DNA from: an uncultured Pseudogracilibacillus sp.
Lineage (GTDB): Bacteria > Bacillota > Bacilli > Bacillales > Amphibacillaceae
Direction: 5' to 3'
DNA: 18,224 nt
NCBI GenBank assembly: GCA_937960785.1
Contig: CALGOZ010000019.1
Span: forward strand, 1-18,224
Made by a program: the position numbers and the translations under genes. A model generated the notes under the pieces. The model saw only the letters and a list, made by a program, of their open reading frames with translations, was not told where the DNA came from and did no database searches. Below, piece by piece: positions 1 to 5,415 of the stretch. Position 1 is the stretch's first letter. Every line of letters begins with the position of its first letter.

Positions 1-743
1 TTTATGAGGTGATCGGTATAACTTAAACCATGAACGACACTTTTTTGAAATAAATTCACTTGATTCGAAAGCAAAGTCTGATAACGGCCTAATAGGTGAA
101 TGCTAGCTAACAATAAGCCAATAACCCCAAAAGTGCTGGCAAGATGAATTTGCGCTGGTTTACTCTGTCTATACATTTGAAATACAGAATAAGCGACAAG
201 TTGCACAATTAAGAAGAAAATAAACACATTCAACAAAGTGTAAATAATAAATTGAATAAAAGGTAACACGAACATATAAAATGAAACGTCTTTACCAAAG
301 TATGGATCCCTTATGTTAAAAGATTCGTAGTTCAAAAATTTTAACACCGGCTCCCAGCCGATACTTTGTACAATCGAACTTCCAACCAAGCCGATAAATA
401 TACTTATAACAACAATTAAAGAAAGAGCCATACGGTTACTACTAACGATGCCCGGAAGTTGGCCAGGGGCAAAATGTTTCGTATAGCTGTAACGAATGAC
501 ATATAACGTAATAAAAGTAAGGATGAAAAATAAAACAAATCCGGTTGCTCCAATTGTTACCTTGCTATATAAGATAGTCGTATATACGGAGCTGAAATCA
601 ATACTATCCATCCATATATAGTTTGTCGCAATTCGAAAAGCTGTAACTAAGATCGCCACAAGGACGATTAACGATACGATTGTAATAATAAAACGTTTAC
701 TTACATTTTGAAAGGTTTCTAATTGTTCCTTCATTTTTTCCAC
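1..743 (-). CDS. UPF0182 (COG1615) family large membrane protein, N-terminal part
   Basis: A minus-strand reading frame stays open for 247 codons from a GTG at 743 until it leaves the window, so its C-terminus is missing. A strong SD (AAGGGAGGG) lies 9 nt before the GTG. The protein is very hydrophobic, with likely membrane helices near residues 18-38, 63-84, 105-124, 156-188 and 201-218. A segment DPYFGKDVSFYMFVLPF at about 146-162 and a later RYQTLLS...GLSYTD stretch (220-244) match what I recall of UPF0182 proteins, which are usually about 900 residues long. Their biochemical role is unknown. It follows sspF but has its own promoter, and a terminator lies between them. In B. subtilis the gene after sspF is ispE, so this is a change of neighbourhood. 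Family assignment is from memory of motifs; membrane nature is certain. Confidence 0.75.
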   Translation of the reverse strand, partial: MEKMKEQLETFQNVSKRFIITIVSLIVLVAILVTAFRIATNYIWMDSIDFSSVYTTILYSKVTIGATGFVLFFILTFITLYVIRYSYTKHFAPGQLPGIVSSNRMALSLIVVISIFIGLVGSSIVQSIGWEPVLKFLNYESFNIRDPYFGKDVSFYMFVLPFIQFIIYTLLNVFIFFLIVQLVAYSVFQMYRQSKPAQIHLASTFGVIGLLLASIHLLGRYQTLLSNQVNLFQKSVVHGLSYTDHLI

Positions 744-766
744 GCTTGTAATCCCTCCCTTGCCTT

Positions 767-796
767 ATCATAACAGATGAAGCAGATGCTTTTCAT
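767..796 (-). promoter_or_regulatory. Candidate sigma-A promoter of the UPF0182 gene
   Basis: On the minus strand a -35-like ATGAAA (791-796) and a -10 TATGAT (767-772) are separated by 18 nt, about 20 nt before the SD-GTG start at 743. The -35 is only 4 of 6. Phased A-tracts immediately upstream (808-834) could act as an UP element and compensate. Confidence 0.45.
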
Positions 797-807
797 TTAA
801 TTCATCT

Positions 808-838
808 ATATTTTTTATATTTTTTATATTTTTTATAT
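808..838. repeat. Three tandem 9-bp A/T repeats (phased A-tracts)
   Basis: The 9-base unit ATATTTTTT is repeated perfectly three times (808-834), followed by a partial ATAT copy. On the minus strand this places A6 tracts every 9 bp directly upstream of the candidate UPF0182 promoter. Such phasing close to one helical turn can bend DNA or act as an UP element; that function is inferred. It could also be simple-sequence slippage. Confidence 0.7.
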
Positions 839-848
839 AAATTTTTAC

Positions 849-881
849 TAAAAAAATGCACGAGCGAATACGCCCGTGCAT
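849..881 (-). terminator. Rho-independent terminator after sspF
   Basis: On the minus strand ATGCACG-g-GCG pairs with CGC-t-CGTGCAT around a 4-base loop, followed by seven T. It starts 10 bases after the sspF stop codon. This is a textbook intrinsic terminator. Confidence 0.92.
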
Positions 882-890
882 CTCAGTACG

Positions 891-1076
891 TTATGATCGG
901 TTTTGTTCCGAACGGAGTCGTTCCTCCGCCATTTCGATTGCACGCTTTACCATATTACCAGCATCGCGTGCTTTAATTCCGCCCCAGCCTTCCTTTTGCA
1001 CTGTGTCGTAAAATCCTAACTCTTTGGCAATTTCTTCTTTCAATTGTTCGGACATTACCCCACGTCGCCTCGCCAT
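891..1076 (-). CDS. sspF: Small acid-soluble spore protein SspF (alpha/beta-type SASP)
   Basis: This encodes a 61-residue SASP of the SspF type, a DNA-binding protein packed on the forespore chromosome. The core (GFYDTV at 21-26, WGGIKARDAGNMVKRAIE at 31-48) is nearly the same as B. subtilis SspF. The start is the ATG at 1076, giving MARRRGVMSE, because an SD (GGGAGA) lies about 10 nt upstream and the family starts there; an in-frame ATG at 1100 has no SD. It lies downstream of veg as in B. subtilis, with the veg terminator between. A possible forespore-type -10 TATACTA with a GAATTA -35 16 nt upstream is visible near 1115-1150, but it is weak. A terminator follows immediately. Confidence 0.95.
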   Translation of the reverse strand: MARRRGVMSEQLKEEIAKELGFYDTVQKEGWGGIKARDAGNMVKRAIEMAEERLRSEQNRS

Positions 1077-1195
1077 GAAAGAACATCTCCCTTCAGCCAT
1101 GAGATTTTTTACGACACCTTTAGTATATGTACATTCGTAACCGTAATTCTGTTACTTTTTAACACGAGTATTTATAATTCAGTATAGCAATACTA

Positions 1196-1230
1196 AAAAT
1201 AAAAGGACGAACAGTCTAAAACTGTTCGCC
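1196..1230 (-). terminator. Rho-independent terminator after veg
   Basis: On the minus strand CGAACAGT pairs with ACTGTTCG (8 bp) around a 5-base loop, with two further G-C pairs after a one-base bulge. The tail is CCTTTTATTTTTAG. It lies about 20 bases past the veg stop, separating veg from sspF. Confidence 0.88.
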
Positions 1231-1248
1231 ATCCCTCTAAGCTGTATT

Positions 1249-1488
1249 TTATTTATCGTCTAAAAACTGAAGTTCTACTGTCTCTGTTAACACATCTGCA
1301 TAGCTGTACGAGACGCGTTCAAAGGCGTTCTCATCCTTGTCTAGTTCGACAACAAAGACTGAAGGGTACGTTTCTGACAATACGCCGGAACGAATAATCG
1401 TTCGACGGCGCCCTCCATTCGCTGTTAGTCTAAGGCGCTTACCGATTTGCTCCTCTAGACCTTGCTTAATTTCTCTTATTGTTTTCAC
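1249..1488 (-). CDS. veg: Veg protein (biofilm-related, conserved small protein)
   Basis: A 79-residue protein close to B. subtilis Veg, which is highly transcribed and has been linked to biofilm matrix gene expression through SinR; its biochemistry is not settled. The block LTANGGRRRTIIRSGVLSET (21-40) and YPSVFVVELDKDENAFERVS (41-60) is diagnostic. The start is the GTG at 1488: the SD (GAGGTGG) lies just upstream and coincides with an earlier in-frame GTG at 1503, which therefore cannot be the start. Two sigma-A promoters precede it and a terminator follows, so it is probably monocistronic. In B. subtilis yabG lies upstream; here rsmA is directly upstream. Confidence 0.95.
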   Translation of the reverse strand: MKTIREIKQGLEEQIGKRLRLTANGGRRRTIIRSGVLSETYPSVFVVELDKDENAFERVSYSYADVLTETVELQFLDDK

Positions 1489-1511
1489 TAGGACCCACCT
1501 CACTGTACTCT

Positions 1512-1540
1512 ATTGTAGCACAGGCTTGTTTTTAAGTCAA
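1512..1540 (-). promoter_or_regulatory. veg proximal sigma-A promoter (Pveg-like)
   Basis: On the minus strand TTGACT (1535-1540), a 17-nt spacer and TACAAT (1512-1517) lie just before the veg SD. The layout, including the TTTTATTTGAC upstream context, resembles the well-known strong B. subtilis Pveg promoter. The predicted transcript start is about 15 nt before the SD-start region. Confidence 0.9.
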
Positions 1541-1551
1541 ATAAAATTTCT

Positions 1552-1579
1552 ATTATATCAGCATTATAGCAATTGTCAA
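1552..1579 (-). promoter_or_regulatory. veg distal sigma-A promoter
   Basis: A perfect TTGACA (1574-1579) and perfect TATAAT (1552-1557) are spaced 16 nt on the minus strand, about 40 bp upstream of the Pveg-like promoter. Tandem veg promoters are also known in B. subtilis. Confidence 0.8.
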
Positions 1580-1625
1580 CAGATAAACAATTGGAAACGA
1601 GCCTATTTTTAGCAGTAAAGTCGCT

Positions 1626-2501
1626 TCAATTAAAGCCTTCTAAGGCTGTAGTCAAATGAGCGAATTGTTCAATTGTTAAGGATTCAGCACGACTATCCGG
1701 AGTTATCTCCGCTTCTTTTAATGCAGTTAAAATTTCATCTCGGTCTAGTTTATTCTTAAAATGAGCAATTAAATTGTTTCGAATCGTTTTACGTCGATGG
1801 GCGAAGCTCGCTTGCACGACCTCAAAAAAGAACGATTCATCTTTTACCCTTACCGGGGGTTTTGTAAGTCGTCTTAATGTAAGTACACTTGAGGTTACGT
1901 TCGGTTGAGGTATAAAGACTGTTTTTGGTACATCCATTACGATTTTTGGTTTTGTATAATACTGTACCGCTATTGAAAGTGAACCGTACGTTTTGCTATT
2001 TGGCTTTGCTTGCATTCGCTCAGCTACTTCTTTTTGCAACATAACTGTTATATGATCAATAGAGGGACTCGTTTGTAAGACGTGCATTAAAATCGGTGTT
2101 GTTACATAATAAGGCAAATTGGCGACTAAGTGTATCCTTGAGCAATCGGAAAGATAAGTATTAATATCTTCTTCTAAAGAAACGTCCAATATGTCCTTAT
2201 TGACTACCTCTATATTAGAATAGGTAGCTAGCGTATCATTTAAAATCGGCAGTAGACGTTGGTCAATTTCATAAGCGACGACCTTTTTTGCTCGTAAGGC
2301 TATTTGTTCCGTTAACGAACCGATTCCTGGCCCCACTTCTATAACACCGACAGAAGCGTCAATTTCGGCATAATCTACAATTTGTTCTAATATGTTTAAG
2401 TCGATTAAAAAATTTTGTCCTAAACTTTTCTTAAAAGCAAAATTATATGTTTCTAAAATTTCCTTCGTGCGTCGGGGTGTAGCTATATAACGTTCAGTCA
2501 T
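1626..2501 (-). CDS. rsmA: 16S rRNA dimethyladenosine transferase RsmA/KsgA
   Basis: A 291-residue SAM-dependent methyltransferase that converts two adjacent adenosines near the 3' end of 16S rRNA (A1518/A1519 in E. coli numbering) to dimethyladenosine during late 30S assembly. Seen: KSLGQNFL (25-32), SAM-binding EVGPGIGSLT (55-64), acidic EID (78-80), and the catalytic NLPYYVT (128-134). The full length matches the family. The ATG at 2501 overlaps the end of rnmV by 8 bases, so the two are translationally coupled, as in B. subtilis. An SD (GGGAAGGAAC) precedes the ATG. No terminator is obvious after the stop; the veg promoters begin about 50 bases downstream. yabG, which follows rsmA in B. 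subtilis, is absent. Confidence 0.97.
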   Translation of the reverse strand: MTERYIATPRRTKEILETYNFAFKKSLGQNFLIDLNILEQIVDYAEIDASVGVIEVGPGIGSLTEQIALRAKKVVAYEIDQRLLPILNDTLATYSNIEVVNKDILDVSLEEDINTYLSDCSRIHLVANLPYYVTTPILMHVLQTSPSIDHITVMLQKEVAERMQAKPNSKTYGSLSIAVQYYTKPKIVMDVPKTVFIPQPNVTSSVLTLRRLTKPPVRVKDESFFFEVVQASFAHRRKTIRNNLIAHFKNKLDRDEILTALKEAEITPDSRAESLTIEQFAHLTTALEGFN

Positions 2502-3060
2502 GTTCCTTCCCTCTTTCTAGTATATGCATCATCGCTTCTTTTAATTCATTACGTGAAATATTAAAAAGGTGTAAACGTTGAAGTAATTGCTTTCCATTAG
2601 CATACCCGATATGCAACCTTTCACCAAGGCGCTCACGTCGTTCTTTTGCCTCTGGTGTACCGATTAAGTTATATTTTAGTAAATCTTTTTTTGTAATATC
2701 AGACTTTTTAGCTGTTTCCGTCGTTTGCACATTTCGCAATGCTTCACGAATCGCTTCTATAGTTGCATGTTCTACACCGACACTTGAGCCGATTCGCCCT
2801 GGTAACGCTTGATATTTCGATATATAAGCATGTTTACATCCAGGTACATAATGATTGATTCTTCGGCGCAGTTGTTCCCCTGCAAAATCCGGATCTGTCA
2901 GAACGATAACACCACGCTTTTTTTGAGCTAATTTAATTTTTGCAATCGTTTCTTGCGTCATTCCTGCTCCTTGAGTTTCGATTGTATCAGCTTCTACTGC
3001 TTGTTTTACTTTATGAGTATCATTTTTTCCTTCTACGACGATTACTTCTCTAATTCTCAT
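2494..3060 (-). CDS. rnmV: Ribonuclease M5 (5S rRNA maturase)
   Basis: A 188-residue TOPRIM nuclease that matures 5S rRNA precursors together with L18. The TOPRIM motifs are VVEGKND (8-14, with catalytic Glu10) and LTDPDFAG (54-61, with the DPD acidic pair). The tail TPEAKERRERLGERLHIGYANGKQLL is typical of the M5 C-terminal half. The start is the ATG at 3060 (MRIREVIVVEG): an SD AGAGG lies about 7 nt upstream and the B. subtilis protein begins at the same point; an ATG seven codons earlier (3081) has a poorer SD. It overlaps rsmA. A yabE terminator lies upstream, so this pair needs its own promoter; the region 3090-3130 holds only weak -10 candidates and a dyad. Confidence 0.95.
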   Translation of the reverse strand: MRIREVIVVEGKNDTHKVKQAVEADTIETQGAGMTQETIAKIKLAQKKRGVIVLTDPDFAGEQLRRRINHYVPGCKHAYISKYQALPGRIGSSVGVEHATIEAIREALRNVQTTETAKKSDITKKDLLKYNLIGTPEAKERRERLGERLHIGYANGKQLLQRLHLFNISRNELKEAMMHILERGKEHD

Positions 3061-3089
3061 TTGAAAACCTCTTTTTATCATAAAGTTGC

Positions 3090-3118
3090 TAACCTATTCA
3101 TATAATACGAATAGGCTA
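3090..3118. repeat. Inverted repeat upstream of rnmV
   Basis: Arms CCTATTC (3093-3099) and GAATAGG (3109-3115) are perfect. They extend to 10 bp (3090-3099 and 3109-3118) with one mismatch that becomes a G-U pair in the minus-strand RNA. The 9-base centre contains TATTAT on the minus strand, a possible -10. There is no U-tract, so it is not a terminator; it could be an operator or a leader hairpin. Confidence 0.6.
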
Positions 3119-3147
3119 TCTTCTATCATATACTAAGTATAAGGAAA

Positions 3148-3184
3148 TAAAAAATACTCCTGCCTAAAATAGGCTAGGAGTATT
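3148..3184 (-). terminator. Rho-independent terminator after yabE
   Basis: On the minus strand AATACTCCT-a-GCCTA pairs with TAGGC-AGGAGTATT around a 3-base loop (14 bp, one bulge). It is followed by a T-rich tail (TTTTTTATTT) and lies just after the yabE stop. Confidence 0.92.
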
Positions 3185-3191
3185 GAAAAGA

Positions 3192-4382
3192 TTAGTTTAA
3201 AATTTTAACTTGTACAGTGCGACGACCCCAATGTTGGGCAGCGTAAGCCTCCGATGGAAGTAATACATCGATACGATTCCCTTTAATCGCACCACCGGTA
3301 TCTCCTGCAATCGCAACACCGTAGCCTTCCACCCAGACTTTTGAACCTAACGGTATTACGTTTGGGTCGACGGAAATTACTTTAATGTTTGGATTGTTAC
3401 GTATGTCAATACCTGTTGCTGTAATTCCGGAACAACCAGCACAGTCTCTTCCGTAACCAGTTGCTTCCATCGTTAGTACTTCTCCGCTTCCTGCGGGCAT
3501 TCCGCTAGCGGAAGGTGTGGCTGGCTCTTTTGTTCCTACTTTTACAATTTGTTTTACCGGTTTTTCTAATATTTCTTCTTCGATTACCTCTCGATCTACT
3601 TCTTTACCATTTTCTTTCGTTATTTTGTACGTAACTTTCGCCAAACCATCTTTACCTTCTTTGGTTACTTTTTTCTTACCTTTTTCTAATGAAGCATCTT
3701 TTTCCTCGACTGTTTCAAAGGCAATTGCTTCTTCAACTACTTTTTCTTTTTCTACAATTCTAGTAATTTCTAACTTCGTATCTTTTGTAATGACTTTATT
3801 TTTTTTTGGTTTTACTTTATCTAATTTGTTTAAGGTAATATTATTTTCTTCTAAAAATTGTTCGACCGTTTGCTCGATTGTCCAAAATGTGTCTTTATCT
3901 TTACCATCAACTACTTCGATTTCAAAGGCTTTTTTAACGTTTATCTCCATATCGGCTTCAATCGCCTCATCTTCGTCGTGGGAACTGACATCGTAAGTTC
4001 CTAATTCAAAATCAATCGAACTGAAAAATTCCCCCACTGTATCTTCTATCGTATAGTGCGTTTCTGTATTCCCATCAACAGTTAGTTGAATTTTTTCTGC
4101 TTGTTTATATACAATTTCCATCCCGTCTGTCAATTTTGTGTCTTGATGATGTGATAGATAGTCGTGCTCTCCAACATGGATACCTGCTTCATCTAAGAGA
4201 TCAGCTACTGTACTTCCATGCGTCTTAACTGTTTGTACATCGTCATCGTTCGCTATGACGACTTTTACTTTCGTCGCATCGAAGACAATCCATGCTGAGA
4301 ACAGCGTCACCATTACTGCAGTTATAATGGAGTATCCCTTTCTAGATTTAACTGCAAGCAACGGCTTCAGTAAGTTTCTCAT
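3192..4382 (-). CDS. yabE: YabE-like 3D-domain cell-wall protein (G5 and DUF348 domains)
   Basis: A 396-residue exported protein, probably a peptidoglycan-remodelling enzyme (the 3D domain has an MltA-like fold; the family is related in layout to resuscitation-promoting factors). Seen: a short basic N-terminus and one hydrophobic helix (18-36) that is either a signal peptide or an anchor; three ubiquitin-like DUF348 repeats (about 39-80, 97-138, 153-194); a Lys/Glu-rich G5 domain (about 205-284); a Pro/Ser/Gly linker (286-301); and a C-terminal 3D domain (302-395). The conserved aspartates are D339 (SVDP), D361 (AGDTGGA) and D372 (RIDV). A tidy sigma-A promoter precedes the gene and a terminator follows, so it is monocistronic. 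B. subtilis YabE is slightly longer (about 437 residues), with the same domain order. The exact substrate bond is not proven. Confidence 0.93.
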   Translation of the reverse strand: MRNLLKPLLAVKSRKGYSIITAVMVTLFSAWIVFDATKVKVVIANDDDVQTVKTHGSTVADLLDEAGIHVGEHDYLSHHQDTKLTDGMEIVYKQAEKIQLTVDGNTETHYTIEDTVGEFFSSIDFELGTYDVSSHDEDEAIEADMEINVKKAFEIEVVDGKDKDTFWTIEQTVEQFLEENNITLNKLDKVKPKKNKVITKDTKLEITRIVEKEKVVEEAIAFETVEEKDASLEKGKKKVTKEGKDGLAKVTYKITKENGKEVDREVIEEEILEKPVKQIVKVGTKEPATPSASGMPAGSGEVLTMEATGYGRDCAGCSGITATGIDIRNNPNIKVISVDPNVIPLGSKVWVEGYGVAIAGDTGGAIKGNRIDVLLPSEAYAAQHWGRRTVQVKILN

Positions 4383-4407
4383 TATCTTGCCTCCTCACAC
4401 TTTTCCC

Positions 4408-4436
4408 ATTATAGAAACCATCATCATGTAAGTCAA
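4408..4436 (-). promoter_or_regulatory. yabE sigma-A promoter
   Basis: On the minus strand TTGACT (4431-4436), a 17-nt spacer and a perfect TATAAT (4408-4413) lie about 25 bases before the yabE ATG. A GAGGAGG SD follows. This is a strong match. Confidence 0.85.
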
Positions 4437-4447
4437 AATCAAATCGG

Positions 4448-4486
4448 TTACGGGACCTTTACAATTCGTTTACATTTCACTTCCAT
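4448..4486 (-). CDS. Possible 12-codon small ORF between tatD terminator and yabE
   Basis: An ATG at 4486 preceded at good spacing by a near-perfect SD (ACAGGAGGG) opens MEVKCKRIVKVP and then stops. It lies between the tatD terminator and the yabE promoter. No promoter for it is clear. It may be a leader peptide, an unannotated micropeptide, or a chance SD. Confidence 0.25.
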   Translation of the reverse strand: MEVKCKRIVKVP

Positions 4487-4517
4487 ATATTCCCTCCTGT
4501 AACAATGCCAACTAAAT

Positions 4518-4549
4518 AAAAAAACAGGATAGGATTTTAGCCTATCCTG
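4518..4549 (-). terminator. Rho-independent terminator after tatD
   Basis: A perfect 9-bp stem (CAGGATAGG with CCTATCCTG) encloses a 7-base loop. On the minus strand it is followed by seven T. It lies about 27 bases after the tatD stop. Confidence 0.95.
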
Positions 4550-4575
4550 CTGTTAACTATCATTATGTCCATAAA

Positions 4576-5346
4576 CTATTGATTTATACGGTAGATTGCT
4601 AGAGCATTTTCAGTCGTTATACGACAAACTTCGTCGTAATCCAACCCACGAAGCTCTGCAATTGTTTCTGCAACTTTTGTAACATAAGCTGGCTCATTTC
4701 GTTTCCCTCGGTATGGGTGAGGAGCTAAATACGGGGCATCCGTTTCAATTAATAATCGATCTAAAGGGATATGTGTTGCGACCTCTTTTGCTTCTTTTGC
4801 ATTTTTAAATGTAACGGGCCCAGCAAGAGAAAGATAAAAATTCATATCAAGACACGGTTTTATTTGGTCTACAGTTCCACTGTAACAATGCATAATCCCA
4901 CCGATTTCTGCAGCATTTTCTTCTTTTAGAATCCGTAACACATCTTCCGTTGCTTCTCGATTATGAATAATAATTGGTAAGTTTACTTCCTTCGCTAATT
5001 GAATTTGTCTTCGAAACACTCGTTCCTGGATATCTTTCGGCGAAGTATCCCAATGGTAGTCTAAGCCCATCTCACCGATGGCAACGACTTTTTCATGGTT
5101 ACTTAATTCCTTTATATACTCGTAATGTGTATCACGAAAATCGATTGCATCGACGGGATGCCAACCAACCGCAGCATAAATTGTCTCGTATTCTTCCGCA
5201 ATATCAATCGCTAAAGGAATCGTCTCATCATTAAAGCCGACGACGACCATATATTTTACCCCTTGTTCAAAAGCCCGAGCAATCACTTCATCTCGGTCTT
5301 CCATAAATTGACGAGCATTTAAATGCACGTGAGTATCGAATAACAA
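4576..5346 (-). CDS. TatD-family metal-dependent hydrolase (YabD)
   Basis: A 256-residue TatD-type TIM-barrel hydrolase, a metal-dependent family with 3'-5' DNase activity in E. coli TatD. The metal ligands are visible: H6-V-H8, E92 (GEMGLDYHW), H128 (PIIIHNRE), H153 (MHCYSG) and D203 (ETDAPYL). Length is normal. The start is a TTG at 5346 with an SD (AAGGAG) 8 nt upstream, giving MLFDTHVHLN as in B. subtilis YabD. It sits directly downstream of metG, a conserved pairing whose reason is unclear, and is separated from it by a large hairpin. A strong terminator follows. The cellular substrate of the Bacillus protein is not known. Confidence 0.95.
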   Translation of the reverse strand: MLFDTHVHLNARQFMEDRDEVIARAFEQGVKYMVVVGFNDETIPLAIDIAEEYETIYAAVGWHPVDAIDFRDTHYEYIKELSNHEKVVAIGEMGLDYHWDTSPKDIQERVFRRQIQLAKEVNLPIIIHNREATEDVLRILKEENAAEIGGIMHCYSGTVDQIKPCLDMNFYLSLAGPVTFKNAKEAKEVATHIPLDRLLIETDAPYLAPHPYRGKRNEPAYVTKVAETIAELRGLDYDEVCRITTENALAIYRINQ

Positions 5347-5375
5347 ACGAATCTCTCCTTCCTTTATAAATAAGA

Positions 5376-5411
5376 AAGGGTCGGCTTCGCTTGTTTGCGA
5401 ACGCGACCCTT
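5376..5411 (-). terminator. Stem-loop between metG and tatD, weak terminator
   Basis: AAGGGTCG pairs with CGACCCTT (8 bp), then a 2x2 internal mismatch, then TTCGC with GCGAA (5 bp) around a 6-base loop. It begins only 4 bases after the metG stop. The minus-strand tail (TCTTATTTAT) is T-rich but interrupted, so it may terminate only part of the transcripts and let some read into tatD. Confidence 0.6.
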
Positions 5412-5415
5412 CTAT

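Noticed and set aside
808..838. Tandem 9-bp repeats as a CRISPR-like or IS end
   Set aside because: The units are directly adjacent with no unique spacers and are pure A/T; phased A-tracts or slippage explain them.
1185..1196. Short AGTAT/ATACT inverted repeat near the veg terminator
   Set aside because: Only five base pairs and no tail; common by chance in AT-rich DNA.
1337..1612. 91-codon plus-strand open frame opposite veg
   Set aside because: It is antisense to veg and runs through the veg promoters; its composition is that of a reverse-complement frame.
3517..3996. 159-codon plus-strand open frame opposite yabE
   Set aside because: It is the antisense shadow of the Lys/Glu-rich yabE coding sequence, Ser/Phe-rich with no SD or family signature.
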